From: Labilibaculum antarcticum
GTDB lineage: Bacteria > Bacteroidota > Bacteroidia > Bacteroidales > Marinifilaceae
Assembly: GCF_002356295.1 (NCBI RefSeq)
Contig: NZ_AP018042.1
Coordinates: 3,132,361-3,196,360 of the forward strand
Direction of reading: 5' to 3'
DNA: 64,000 nt
The number at the start of each line of letters is the position of its first letter. Position 1 is the stretch's first letter. Below, piece after piece: positions 22,301 through 28,830 of the stretch. The notes under the pieces are model-generated. The model was not told the DNA's origin. It searched no databases and worked only from the letters and a program-made list of their open reading frames with translations. A program made the translations under genes and the position numbers.

Positions 22301-22656
22301 ATCTAGGTTGTGTCGCAATAGATTCTGCCTATGTTGAAGTAAAACCAGTAGGGATTGAATCGGCAAATGCATTTCTGCCTTTATCTGACGATGGAATAAA
22401 TGATATGTTCTATCTGGGTGATGGTAATCTCGGAATGGGTGCAAATGCGGATGAAAGATTCTCTATTATTGAAGACTTTGAAATGTATGTTTACGATCGT
22501 TGGGGAGAGCTGTTGTTCAAAACAAAAGAACAAGGATATAATGGCGGATGGAATGGACAATACAAAGGTAAGCTTTGTCCGACAGGTGCATATGTATGGA
22601 TTGTGTTTATAAATGGAGAATTGACAAATAAAGGCACCTTTATGTTGGTAAGGTAA
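10306..22656 (+). CDS. Giant Ig-domain surface protein with T9SS type-B sorting domain
   Basis: A protein of about 4,116 residues, probably exported and attached to or released from the cell surface. Order of parts: signal peptide (hydrophobic run ending GMAQ); an IgGFc-binding-like head (about 10405-11890, with repeated EDNTEV/EDTEV and VPVDQ segments); a galactose-binding-like module starting NGDFEES (about 12098-12600); then some three dozen Ig-like domains, most with one Cys near the start and a Y-x-C near the end (about 12640-21000); PKD/HYR-like domains (to about 22345); and a gliding-motility-type C-terminal domain with DGINDMF and YDRWGELLF, ending in TFMLVR, the T9SS type-B signal. 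The frame is unbroken. The longest frame begins at TTG 10291; ATG 10306 (or 10336) is more likely. PorP/SprF follows, as usual for such cargo. Ligand unknown; adhesion is inferred. Confidence 0.92.
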   Translation: MRNGEISTQLMRVFKLVFIGLLFILPFRGMAQYDYEHYVPPFYNGSSNNQDIGTHTAVLSTNSSDYVNVQIYKGYDDLLNGSEPIKIKRGEPYEYVFKTPKGNSSGRVTSYPKDYDFPLTVVGALELNKPLDDQGLRFISTDAPFFVNIRHRSAVQGGSLTAKGTYAYGTEFRSGHVYTDAYKSAERRSHFISVMATEDTEVTFSEIKTPYLSEYDDVNGLYLKPHNGVPIVVNLTKGQSYIIGIDHNATVLGAGLPSFKDLGKDGWNSMNGTSITSTNPIVVNTGSWTSGPDDGQDMGFDQIVPVDQIRDQYIVMKGKGDVTTERPIVVATEDNTEVWVNGNQVNSGALLNAGDFLALDQFFDGAGVDNLFIDTKDKNVYVYQTLSGDTRVHGPTVGMNFIPPLTSLGVKEVTIPKADYLALEVVEQGIVTILAQKDANIKYDQTSLGVTTSYELSSADAVSVPGNTKWVSYTVTNLKGDYRFYSNKAINVAWVIRDGYVGAAGYYSGFTKAISKIIPDLNIHMDTELGVLCESYDDENIIVSIVGDPLPDFYEWYGADFTGEPNFPNGPLNVRIPDRDTSYNVIGYYMDESLNILYNGDFEESDMPEGFNSDYEFTDGNLTDQGTYAISTRTKDENTALELFAAIEDTDKTYVNRMLLAYSKDQGDVIYQVDEFPVEENLNYMFKLHGRLAIKDDADFFNQSLKVTINDETIIENFTINDISKWQFDLGLWRAGDSRKATIKIINNNLSSKDAIFALDSITFAQAVQDTAVFYAKVVPNFSYGSDGDVNFCEGVKDSLDVSNDEDTSWYDYSWYKKRVGELNVDGDPIYDELTDDELTFTGTKKPALVFVNPQEENEGDYRCVISFKLAYQDCASDNIVSVDFNVSVDKVATVIIDPKTITSFCSGSSTILNALVTGDAGTVKWYVGTDPYPVSVANPYTFNLPTGTYTVRCEVENGCGVSSDEVVIKVLSTPVLTSLTANDNLCVGQDIILTALATGDGVLTYDWKRGSETLTETGSVLNYPASILDRDVTFKVKVTSVYTVAEKTYTCANSLGMAVFDLDIYPLVEFDQPLVDATVCEGDNHSFSVVMKYPGDFYNYRWGKDGVDLLNNLSSQNLSNVSPAVDAGNYRVDVTNICNTAFSTANLIVTPEIKVNGFTIDKTGPFCTATDVTATFDVVDNGAVYIYQVTDGNGATNTITNPYTFTVDAANEGNWEFSVSGSCGTSISYLRTLNLYEDFGTLTVADVGACIGETITFEATVLDIPAASELHYAWTDNLGNPIGDDSDKLEVSNIQDDNLGTYAVVVTDQCTVSNSNSKTASGELTKEAVTSVESETTTVCVGEPFSTTITYLGSPEKIEWRFNDRINGTIVNTTETFSIPNVSLADAGIYYCTVTLGCGDAVIRRELKVNAHISLVDDITETIPVCVGEEVRLDVDVIGNPTDYTIKWTDGGGTVLGNGPSILLNSHSSPLTYTYKASVDGLCEDLSKTFKVDVHAKPTLSSLDNSIIECSGPISLDVVESGEHNGIVWWKDGSVITDGNADPTDFVLNPATSPSDDGAYIAKVESDYCGDAQVTINLDVRNTIVVTAQSPNPTVVCENEATNLFVTATGDDIKYNWYKSADLTKTTISDKSNLDLGNITLAKAGEYKCDLSNDLGCGDQTITVDVQVQEHAMVTNPENVVMCETDANPVFAVVGTGEAPVTYQWYDKDDNAIAGGTSNSLTVTSPVNGQSYYCVVSGSSCDDATSNKASLTILKNVTVTTDPLNRTISDGANVSFSVKASGEPAYTYKWYENSGSGWNLLSNGGQYSGVNLPTLQITGADKATFDGNQYQCEVISSGAVCASSATSNPATLTVTAVTKIAVQAVSTTVCFTDNATLSVEGASTGLTYTWYYKKGAGAYETAIGKDGMTVSLVGKISTITVPANDLDINNWKFQCVVSDGVSADQESNEVVVTVLKDITVTTVDQTYTPCVGQAFTMSVSATGDAIKYKWYKVGAESTILSTSASYNLGTISSAKEGTYKCEVYNNEHCTDQIRSFVVDVKELPTVTNPADVTMCANDVDPTFTVTGTAEGIVNYEWYDKDDILVVGATGNVLTVTSPVNGQSYYAVVSGDYCSTAKSNSASLTVLSEVSTTNPVSVTVADGGNASFKVTASGEPTYSYQWQEDSGSGFTDLSDGGEYSGTASLKLKITGALMVNGFDGNIYRCIIMSSSCSGVAVSLGATLTLNNIIKIKDQPIDQKVCETDPASFSVEGTAAVTSFVWRYNDGSGYVDADGALSMTVSTIGQISTLLIPNTATMNNWHFKCVLGVGGSYDDTYEAQLEVYEAINVTTAVNNSISKCEGESLVLSVATSAGSNIQYKWYESTSPGIVLSTSSSYDLGNVSLANEKTYKCDVYNDLGCGDVTISYTIDVQEDATVTNPTNQDVCASETNIEFEVTGTAEGTVNYEWFDKDDVLVGDAAKLIVTVPVHGQSYYCVVSGDACNDATSEIATLIVYEVVSIVDQPLDVTIPDGGNAIFTVKVAGEPDYTYQWQVLNGATWDDLSDIGNYTGTTSATLTITGADQLTYNGKQYRCEVTNLCNTIESAAATLTITSVAKISGQPDNMEACLGGAVDFEIIGSTTDLTYDWKYSTDGVVYTTVTIVPEIIVTTDANGSKLGIATTTLAMNDWTFRCIVSDGVSADETSGIASLNVVEPVGFDPIADENLCFGIEKQISLVNLSGTEPITFSWMNGTAEVSTTSTVSIGSGDNGNYQVTAGNGGVCPDKTDDFDVLHYSALSLDAWSNTDQVCIGQTEVLTVNVASKDALLPAETYQWYKDGSPVVTTSGLTLLATDKNQTGQYKVEVSDGCSTETVFGYVSVFESIAATNTWDAAKTICLGAELKLETKVTGDVTSYVWTKDGVGFTANSTYLKSAVVAGDAGEYVCTVSGNCGDDITYTIDVTVLEAPVITAGIDAIAEVCEGDPLVLGPIVVTGDHEDPVWTLNDNITQVTTTVNSLDLEAAEISEAGNYLVTVSNICGSDASLGNQIINPILTLAPIESQTVCAGNDVVFRANATGTSLNYQWIFDGVDQLVNSSELVLDASVVLPFDLNTSITYDVVCNITSTTGCGEYSQSTTLTVKPNTVLHATLKNVVKYVGESYTMKVEVSGVDLVFEWTHEPLVGSKVKLGETGPSITLTDIAMTDAGYYTCKIVGACGQRLASGKLIVKEPVTINSGLNALEEKCVGDPLSLSISASGQITSKQWSKDDVDIPGETNLNLFIAAVDLNDAGVYKCTIIGEGVSGGLVETTTVRVYSQTVLNASLSDITLCEGVSLDWTPDIDGTSTMKFEWTMGGVNIFDQKTLHYDALALSHEGNYEVQVTSMCGDVTTNANLEVTQLPVFVSATTGVDVCENESLVEFSVEYTGEKLKYQWRKDGVDLPGRTTQTLSVTNIQLSDDGDYDCRVYSTCGEEFSPVATLNVTAQLQVLSDMVDREVCAGEDVLFTADVVGNNVNYQWEFDGVDIVDVPGVISGANTSSLSIVSSQVAHSGYYTCIMSDDCTDYRSTKPTELVVHDLPNTAIYGRMLLCAKEDRVTYVLNQVNADVYSWNVDGGIFAGPEEGIKTRVTWEEISPGSLTVTIMDLVTGCTSKIDSAVVLNGLPVVNLTNLGSKGVCEKEFEITGGFPEGGIYWVNGISQTVFNPSDRGAGTYAVHYSYTDENGCSNVTPITNLDVDVLPVVDITDDTSVGSCNPTPLTAKTDEGNIQWFKIQDNNRVLPDNLDNPNSMNPIFTPGKSQVLLAMVKDEHGCEGIDLLNLSVAPLPIVTTINDTTVGQCNQLVLQTDIVGDQDVINWTNPDHLDHSDVRSPKIIDAPEGTHTYAISVTDLYGCDASGEVTVTILADPTLDEDKFGCEGVQYEVDITGMQNPVWNDKDTSPIRTIGTPGKYLLEVSNEYGCGDEQLFVINPIPNLGLKDTLVFEGQTVTFALNLPSEYEAYLFEWQDGSIGRRFEVSETGTYKLKVEDNLGCVAIDSAYVEVKPVGIESANAFLPLSDDGINDMFYLGDGNLGMGANADERFSIIEDFEMYVYDRWGELLFKTKEQGYNGGWNGQYKGKLCPTGAYVWIVFINGELTNKGTFMLVR
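15058..18380 (+). repeat. Three-copy super-repeat of about 1.1 kb inside the giant gene
   Basis: Units begin at 15058, 16180 and 17281 (periods 1122 and 1101 bases). Each encodes four Ig-like domains in the same order, marked by: V/I-x-VT-x10-C with IKYxWYK; VTNPxxxxMC with YxWYDKDD and SPVNGQSYY; an open module with DGGNxxF/DGANVSF and ASGEP; and one ending in NWxFxCVVSDGVSAD. The copies have diverged but are clearly homologous, so the protein grew partly by triplication of a four-domain block. Confidence 0.8.
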
Positions 22657-22703
22657 ATTTTTAAAAAAAACTTTATTTTGTTAGTCAAATAAATTTAATT
22701 TAT

Positions 22704-22745
22704 GTGCGTTTTGAGTTTCTGTGAAAATGGGAAATCAAAACGCAC
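22704..22745 (+). terminator. Inverted repeat downstream of the giant gene
   Basis: Perfect 11-base arms GTGCGTTTTGA and TCAAAACGCAC separated by 20 bases, 48 bases after the stop. No T tract follows, so it may be an RNA-stabilising or attenuating hairpin rather than a full terminator. Confidence 0.45.
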
Positions 22746-22914
22746 TAATTAAATCCAATACTTTCATTTATATGTTTTGTTTTTTTTATTTGATTTTATA
22801 ATGAAGTAAAGAAAAAAATGTTGATTTTTGTTAACAAAATAAATTTTGGTACGTATAGTTTAAATTAACCATTAATTAAAAATTCTCATAAAGAGAACTT
22901 TAACTATAATATTT

Positions 22915-23910
22915 ATGAAAAAGGCACTATTTGCTTTTTGTATATTGATTGCAGGAACTGTTTATACTGGCAAAGCTCAGGATATTCGTTTTTCTCAATT
23001 TTATGCTAATAAACTCTATCTGAATCCAGCTCTTGCCGGTTCTACCAATTATTCCAATGTAAGTTTAAATTATAGGAATCAATGGCCAAATCTCGATTTG
23101 CCATATGTGACATATAGTGTCTCATTTGACAACTTCTACGAATCTATAAATGGAGGAATTGGTATTACAGTGATTCAGGATGATCAGGGCGACGGAGCAC
23201 TCAAAACAACTTCTTTTGCCGGCATGTATTCTTTTTATCTGAAAATTAACGATGATTTAATAATAAGGCCAGCCTTGCAAGCTGCTTATATGCAGAAAAA
23301 AGTGGATTGGACAAATTTAGTGTTTCCAGATCAGGTTTCACCAATTTATGGAAATACATTTCCTCATAATAATAACGCGGATCCTGCAAATAGAAAAAGA
23401 GATGGTTGGGATTTTTCTTTGGGAGCAATCGCTTACTACAAAGATTTTTACTTTGGTCTTGCTGCTCACCATTTGTCAAAGCCAGATCTCAGTTTTGATG
23501 ATGAACTAGAAGACAAGTTGGAAACGAAATATACTTTTCACGCAGGAGCTGAATTTGTATTAGGTGGAAGAAGTCGTAGTTATGTGGATAAATGGATTTT
23601 AGCCCCAGCACTGTTATTTCAGAAGCAAGGAGATTTTTCTCAGATGAATTACGGTTTGTATGCCAGTAAAAGTTCAATGGTTTTTGGATTGTGGTTCAAT
23701 CAGAATTTTGAGCTGAATTACGATTCATTTATTGCCATGGTAGGATTTGTTACCGAAAGATTTAAAGTAGCTTATAGTTACGATTACGCAATCACAAAAT
23801 TGATACATACCAATACTGGGGCGCATGAGGTTTCGTTCTCTTTTCCATTGGCATTTGATACAAGTAAAAGAAAAAGAAAGATTAAAGCTGTTCGTTCACC
23901 TGTATTTTAA
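22915..23910 (+). CDS. PorP/SprF family type IX secretion outer-membrane protein
   Basis: A protein of 331 residues with a signal peptide (ending KAQD) and the PorP/SprF hallmarks right after it: IRFSQFYANKLYLNPALAGS and LNYRNQWP, then a beta-barrel-like series of alternating strands ending in a basic tail. Family members are outer-membrane proteins that help secrete or anchor type-B T9SS cargo (SprF with SprB is the known case). It directly follows the giant type-B protein, which is therefore its likely partner. A strong hairpin terminator lies 19 bases downstream. Confidence 0.92.
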   Translation: MKKALFAFCILIAGTVYTGKAQDIRFSQFYANKLYLNPALAGSTNYSNVSLNYRNQWPNLDLPYVTYSVSFDNFYESINGGIGITVIQDDQGDGALKTTSFAGMYSFYLKINDDLIIRPALQAAYMQKKVDWTNLVFPDQVSPIYGNTFPHNNNADPANRKRDGWDFSLGAIAYYKDFYFGLAAHHLSKPDLSFDDELEDKLETKYTFHAGAEFVLGGRSRSYVDKWILAPALLFQKQGDFSQMNYGLYASKSSMVFGLWFNQNFELNYDSFIAMVGFVTERFKVAYSYDYAITKLIHTNTGAHEVSFSFPLAFDTSKRKRKIKAVRSPVF

Positions 23911-23928
23911 TGGAAACATACACAAAGA

Positions 23929-23963
23929 AAAATGGCTGTCGTTATCGACAGCCATTTTCTATT
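23929..23963. terminator. Bidirectional intrinsic terminator
   Basis: A 13-pair stem AAAATGGCTGTCG/CGACAGCCATTTT with loop TTAT, T-rich on both sides, between convergent genes. Confidence 0.85.
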
Positions 23964-23978
23964 TGATTAAAAATTTAA

Positions 23979-24692
23979 TTATTTTATTCTTTCAACAAAT
24001 TTAGCTTTAATCTTTTTCAGTAATTCAAGGTCAAGATTTTCCGCATAAATTCGAATCATGTCCACAGCTTTAAAATTGTCATAAATAAAGCCCAGAGAGG
24101 CATCGAAATGAAACATCTCCATATTGTATTTCACTTGTCGTTCTAAGTGCTCAAATTGCTTCCAGCTTAGTTTCTGTGGAATCGTGAAATATCCATGGTT
24201 TGGCTCAATATGATCGCAGAAATATCCTTCTCCAAGTTCTTCCAGAGCAAAGAATTTATCAAGCTGTATCATCGCTTTGGAGTTGTGAGGTATCGACGCG
24301 TTCGATTTTAAGCTAATGCCTTCTTCTAAATAGCATGACTGTAAATCTTTTATCTGATCGTACTTGGTTAGCCTTCTAATTCTAATCACGTGATAAACAT
24401 CATTGTAAATAGTCATGGTACCCACTGCAGCATGAAAATCCACTTCAAAATACGACATGATTTTTTGAGTAGCTCTGGTAAACTCTTCCAAATCACATTT
24501 TTTATTTGTTACCAAATAAATGTAATGAGGTTTTACATCTTTTTGAATTCCTTCGTAATATTCATAGTAACCAGGAAAAGGATTCGTTGCCTCTAAAACA
24601 ATTGTGCCAGGTAATATTTTACTATCAATAACTTCAAGTGTTTCTTCTTTAAGTAAGCTTCCGAATTTAACTACAATGTTTTTATCAGTCAT
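23979..24692 (-). CDS. Conserved hypothetical protein
   Basis: A protein of 237 residues that I do not recognise. It has no signal peptide or membrane segment and a mixed alpha/beta character: an early beta strand pair (TIVLEATNPFPGYYEYY), a helix (LEEFTRATQKIMSYF), a central strand-rich part (VGTMTIYNDVYHVIRIRRL) and a helical C-terminus with KFFALEELGEGYF. Coding potential looks good, with even codon use and no overlap with another gene. It is the last gene before a bidirectional terminator and is 105 bases downstream of yaaA on the same strand. Confidence 0.75.
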   Translation of the reverse strand: MTDKNIVVKFGSLLKEETLEVIDSKILPGTIVLEATNPFPGYYEYYEGIQKDVKPHYIYLVTNKKCDLEEFTRATQKIMSYFEVDFHAAVGTMTIYNDVYHVIRIRRLTKYDQIKDLQSCYLEEGISLKSNASIPHNSKAMIQLDKFFALEELGEGYFCDHIEPNHGYFTIPQKLSWKQFEHLERQVKYNMEMFHFDASLGFIYDNFKAVDMIRIYAENLDLELLKKIKAKFVERIK

Positions 24693-24797
24693 AGGAGAGG
24701 GATTTTCAGGTTTTTATTGTGATTGTCTTATTTAAACATAGTAAAAATTGAGTGTAAAAACAAGACTTAAAACTCTTTTATATAAGGTAAAATTTCT

Positions 24798-25568
24798 TTA
24801 ATGATCTCTCGTGAAAACAGGTTCTTTTTCTTTAGAAAGTGCTGGATTGTACATGTATCCATCCAAATCAAAAGCTTTTAACTCTTCTGGATCTGTAATT
24901 TTATTTTGAATAATGAAGCGAGTCATTAATCCCCTTGCTTTCTTAGCGAAGAAGCTAATCATTTTGTATTCTCCATTTTTTAAATCCTTAAAAGCAGGAG
25001 TGATGATTTCAGCTTTTATTTTCTTTTTATTAATCGATTTAAAATATTCGTTGGAGGCTAAATTGATTAAATGTTTGTGATCGTTTTCTTTTAAACTTTG
25101 ATTAATTGATTTCGTAATTGTATCTCCCCAGAATTGGTATAGATTCTCACCTCTTGCTGTCGTTATTTTTTTGCCCATTTCAAGTCGGTAAGCTTGAATT
25201 AAATCCATTGGTTTAAGAACACCATACAAACCCGAAAGAATTCTAAGATTGGATTGTGCTTGAATAAAATTTTCCTGAGAAAATGTGGAGACATCAATAC
25301 CCGTATAAACATCGCCTTTGAAGGCTAATAAAGCTTGTTTTGAATTTTCTTGGGTAAATGGAGTGTTCCACTGATGGAATCGTTCAAAATTAAGCTGTGC
25401 AAGTTTTGGACTTATTCCCATCAGCTCTGCGATGTCATCAGCTTTAAGTTTTTGGAGCTCTTTTATTAAAAGTTTGGATTCTTTTAAAAAGGAAGCATCA
25501 GAATGTATGTTTGAGTTTGCCTGACTTTCAAAATCCAGTGTTTTTGCAGGTGATATAACAATTAGCAT
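24798..25568 (-). CDS. yaaA: Peroxide stress protein YaaA
   Basis: DUF328 family protein, 256 residues. It opens with the diagnostic MLIVISPAKTLDF and contains FKGDVYTGIDV, LRILSGLYGVLKPMDLIQAYRLEMG and INLASNEYFK, all family signatures. In E. coli YaaA lowers free iron during peroxide stress and binds DNA through a helix-hairpin-helix element; the same role is presumed here. It is a single gene, with the unknown protein downstream. Confidence 0.95.
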   Translation of the reverse strand: MLIVISPAKTLDFESQANSNIHSDASFLKESKLLIKELQKLKADDIAELMGISPKLAQLNFERFHQWNTPFTQENSKQALLAFKGDVYTGIDVSTFSQENFIQAQSNLRILSGLYGVLKPMDLIQAYRLEMGKKITTARGENLYQFWGDTITKSINQSLKENDHKHLINLASNEYFKSINKKKIKAEIITPAFKDLKNGEYKMISFFAKKARGLMTRFIIQNKITDPEELKAFDLDGYMYNPALSKEKEPVFTRDH

Positions 25569-25681
25569 AGAATATTGTTTTATGATTGAATATAAAATTA
25601 CTTATAATTGCCTGAAGCATCAATAGCCTTTATCATTATTGATAATGACATAGTTTTAATCGATGAATCGATGACGAAAAA

Positions 25682-25710
25682 AAAAGGATGTTCTCAATAA
25701 GAACATCCTT
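25682..25710 (-). terminator. Intrinsic terminator of the S9 peptidase gene
   Basis: A 12-pair stem AAAGGATGTTCT/AGAACATCCTTT with loop CAATA; on the minus strand it is followed by a long T run. Confidence 0.85.
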
Positions 25711-25731
25711 TAGTACTACAATTTTAACCTG

Positions 25732-28317
25732 TTATAAATTCTTATCCGGATACAAATCATCCCACCATTGTGACTGGGTTTTTAAGTGTTTTGCGAAATA
25801 AGCAAATATGGTATTGTTCCAAAGTATTCGTTGCGTGTAATTCTTAATGTGATGATCCTGATTCTTTACCTGAACAAAGTCTACGTCTTTTCCGAGTAAT
25901 TTTAATGCCTGATACATTTGAATGCTTTCGCCAAGTGGCACATTTGTGTCAACACTTCCGTGGATCAATAGTAAGGGTGTTACAATTTTATCAGCATTAA
26001 ATAAGGGACTTTGATCGATATACAACTTGCGGTTGTTCCAGGGGAATGATTTGCCGGAAGCATTCACGCTGTATGAATATCCCCAATAACCTTCGCCCCA
26101 GTAACTGGTGATATCACTAATGCCGGCATGCGAGATGGCTGCAGCAAAAATATCAGTTCTGGTTTGCAATAGCATAGTCATAAATCCACCATAAGAGGCA
26201 CCAATACAACCTACACGATTGGCATCGGCAAAAGAATGTGCTTTTAGGAATTTTTTAGTTCCTTCAATTATTTCATCGGCCGTGGTAATTCCCCAGTTGT
26301 TTTGATGCTCTGCTGAAAATTCCTGACCAAAACCAATCGCTCCGCTTGGCTGAAGCAGATAAACAACATATCCCATTGCAGCATAAAGATTCAAAGGATA
26401 TCGGCCTCCATAGCTCCTTTCAACAGGCGATGTGCCGGCATAATAATTTACGATTACCGGATATTTTTTATTGGAATCGAAATTTGGAGGGTAGTAAACT
26501 CGTCCAATAATTGTCTTGCCATCCTCTTTGGTGAAGTTCCAATCTTCGGTCTTTCCAAATTTCACATGTTCAATATTTTCCTTTTGCGGATTACAGATGA
26601 GGCTACTGGTATTGCTTTCTAAATCGTAATTAAAAGCTTTATAAGGTGATGATATGCTACAAGCTGTGTAAGCCATGCTTTGTCCGTTGGCAGAAAGTGT
26701 AAAATTACCAACTACATCCGAATCTATTTCTAGAGTACTGAATTCCTTGCTGATTGTTTCGTAAGAATACAAGCGAATGTAATCCTGATCATTCGCTTTT
26801 AGATAGATATTCTTGTCACTTTTGTTCCAAACTGCCTGACTAACCGATGGGTCAAAATCAATTGTAATTGGCTCTGCTTTGTTGCTTTTCAGATCGAAAA
26901 TGTATAGTTGTCCGTCGTAATTGTTGGCCAATGGCTGCTTGCCAATGCTTTCGCCGAGTTTACCAAAACAGGAAGGGCCTGCCTGAATTAAAAGTTGAGA
27001 GCCGTCGGGAGAATATTGAGCAGAACCACCAAATAGTTTATCCTTCCAAATGGTATCTGTTTGGAAGGTTTTAAGATTCATCTGGTAAAGGTTTTGTTTG
27101 TCGTAAGGATATTCCTTGTAATCAGGACGTGATTGAGAAAATAAGATGTGCTTGCTATCGGGACTGATATCTTGTAAACCAGTAGTTGTAGTTCCAAATG
27201 TTAAGCGTTGTTTTATACCACTGCTTATATCCAATTTGTATAAGAAACTTCGGGTTCGAAACCATGGCAAACGATCTTCCATCCCTTGAATTTTTCTGAT
27301 TTTCCAATCTTCCGAATGGTCTTTCATTACTGAATAGATGATTTGTTTTCCATCTGGAGTCCAATTATAGCTGGAAAAATCAGCAATATTATTGCTCAAT
27401 TCAATTTCACTTCCGTTTTCAAAATCAAAAATGAAAATGGAAGTGTTGTCGTTGTATTTTTTTGTGTAAGAAATACGATTTCCGGCAGGCAACCACTGAA
27501 TATCCGATAATTGACTGCCCCTGAATGTGTAAAGGACTTTACCTGTTGCAATTTCCTGTATCTCCTTCCAGTTTTCACTGTCATCCGATGGAGGAAGGGT
27601 TCTGATATAGCTAAGTATGGCTAATTTACCATCAGAAGATAATTCGATGTTTTGTACCTTTTCACCATCCAAAACTTTATGAATGGTAAGATTTTGCTCT
27701 GGCGATAAGGAGAAGGTGATGTCATTTTTATTCCAATCTTCTTTTGGTTCAATGCTAAGTTTAAAGTCATTGTTTTTTTTAGTATTTAAAACTTTTACAA
27801 GAATGCAGTGTTTTCCTGGTTCCAGTTTTAGTTCTTCCGAAAGTTCCTTTGCATCATCGGTTGTCTCTTCGTAATGTGAAATCTTCTTTTCTCCATTGAT
27901 ATATACTTCAAGCATTGGGTTCGCTTCAACTATCAATTTTGCTTTCATCCATTCATCTGTTGAGAAATAAGTGATACAATAGGAAATACTATTTTTATCA
28001 GACTTTGTGTTTAAAAAATCTTTTGCGTTAGCTGATACTTTAGTCCATTGCAAGTTTTCACCATTCCACTTTAAAATATTCTTTTCTGCGGGTTGCTGTT
28101 TGTCTTTATCAAGGTAATTTTCCTGTAACAAGTTTTGTAATTCGTAGGTGTCGCCATCCATATTTTGGGTGGAATGGAAAGCTGGCAGTTGTATGCTTTC
28201 AGTATTTACTTGCAGCCAGTTCTTAATGCTTAGGCTTTTGTTGTTCTCTTTTTGTGCGGAGCAGTACAATGTTGTGCTTAGTATGACAAGTACTATCGAT
28301 ACAAAATATTTTTTCAT
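25732..28317 (-). CDS. S9 family serine peptidase (prolyl oligopeptidase type), exported
   Basis: A protein of 861 residues with a signal peptide (MKKYFVSIVLVILSTTLYCSAQ; the Cys is not in a good lipobox, so SPI cleavage is more likely). The middle is a WD40/TolB-like beta-propeller (repeats such as LSSDGKLAILSY, YSPDGSQLLIQ, LSANGQSMAY). The C-terminal alpha/beta hydrolase domain carries the nucleophile in GASYGGFM, the Asp in HGSVDTNVP and the His in NQDHHIKN. It probably degrades peptides in the periplasm. Monocistronic: terminator downstream and divergent MATE gene upstream. Confidence 0.92.
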   Translation of the reverse strand: MKKYFVSIVLVILSTTLYCSAQKENNKSLSIKNWLQVNTESIQLPAFHSTQNMDGDTYELQNLLQENYLDKDKQQPAEKNILKWNGENLQWTKVSANAKDFLNTKSDKNSISYCITYFSTDEWMKAKLIVEANPMLEVYINGEKKISHYEETTDDAKELSEELKLEPGKHCILVKVLNTKKNNDFKLSIEPKEDWNKNDITFSLSPEQNLTIHKVLDGEKVQNIELSSDGKLAILSYIRTLPPSDDSENWKEIQEIATGKVLYTFRGSQLSDIQWLPAGNRISYTKKYNDNTSIFIFDFENGSEIELSNNIADFSSYNWTPDGKQIIYSVMKDHSEDWKIRKIQGMEDRLPWFRTRSFLYKLDISSGIKQRLTFGTTTTGLQDISPDSKHILFSQSRPDYKEYPYDKQNLYQMNLKTFQTDTIWKDKLFGGSAQYSPDGSQLLIQAGPSCFGKLGESIGKQPLANNYDGQLYIFDLKSNKAEPITIDFDPSVSQAVWNKSDKNIYLKANDQDYIRLYSYETISKEFSTLEIDSDVVGNFTLSANGQSMAYTACSISSPYKAFNYDLESNTSSLICNPQKENIEHVKFGKTEDWNFTKEDGKTIIGRVYYPPNFDSNKKYPVIVNYYAGTSPVERSYGGRYPLNLYAAMGYVVYLLQPSGAIGFGQEFSAEHQNNWGITTADEIIEGTKKFLKAHSFADANRVGCIGASYGGFMTMLLQTRTDIFAAAISHAGISDITSYWGEGYWGYSYSVNASGKSFPWNNRKLYIDQSPLFNADKIVTPLLLIHGSVDTNVPLGESIQMYQALKLLGKDVDFVQVKNQDHHIKNYTQRILWNNTIFAYFAKHLKTQSQWWDDLYPDKNL

Positions 28318-28498
28318 GTTTATGTGTTTAAGGAGTGGTCATTTTCAACTTCAATACTATGGAATTTTAGCCTTATAAAAAAGAACATTTGTTAGGAAAC
28401 TCTTTGTTTTTCGATTTCTGAGATGCTTGGCACGATAAGTACAAATAATTTGTTTTTTTGATCTGAAATTATGCAATTATGAAAAATTAAAGATCATG

Positions 28499-28532
28499 TT
28501 TACAATGGATTAGTGAAAATGACATATCTTTG
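28499..28532 (+). promoter_or_regulatory. Promoter of the MATE-gene leader
   Basis: A full -7 match TATCTTTG (28525-28532) with a partial -33 match TTTA at 28499-28502. Transcription would begin near 28539, about 290 bases before the MATE start, giving a long leader. Confidence 0.5.
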
Positions 28533-28544
28533 TTTTACTCAAAA

Positions 28545-28623
28545 AGCGGAGGTTGTTATGAATATGATTGTTACATTATCACTTTATACTTGTTAAATCT
28601 AAGAATCCTTAGGCTGATCCGCT
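28545..28623 (+). promoter_or_regulatory. Candidate attenuator-type leader with mini-ORF
   Basis: GGAGG (28548-28552) stands five bases before ATG 28558 of a 12-codon frame, MNMIVTLSLYTC, ending at 28596. A strong SD is unusual here. The segment AGCGGA (28545-28550), which includes part of this SD, is complementary to TCCGCT (28618-28623), and a small hairpin CTAAG-AATC-CTTAG lies between. Translation of the mini-ORF could therefore affect folding of the MATE leader. Inference; no known riboswitch class recognised. Confidence 0.3.
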
Positions 28624-28830
28624 ATTTCCATGTGATTTATTTAAACTGACCTAAAGGAGGGTAAGCTTCCGGATATTTCATACACCTAAAATGTTGGAGA
28701 ATAAACGATGAGTGCATCAATGTAATTTTGCGTCAAGCCGTGGTAAATGTACCCGTTGGCAATAAAATTAATTGTTTTAGAATAAGAAAAGGAGTAAACT
28801 GATTTATTGAACAGCAAAAACGAAAACAGA

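Larger units (their letters stand above)
28318..28830. other. Divergent intergenic region with a structured leader
   Basis: 513 bases between the S9 peptidase and the MATE gene. It holds a plus-strand promoter (28499-28532), a Shine-Dalgarno-led 12-codon frame and paired segments, all listed separately. The rest (28630-28800) shows no gene that I can support. Confidence 0.5.

Noticed and set aside
22121-22444. Minus-strand frame of 107 codons
   Set aside because: Antisense shadow within the giant gene; low-complexity composition.
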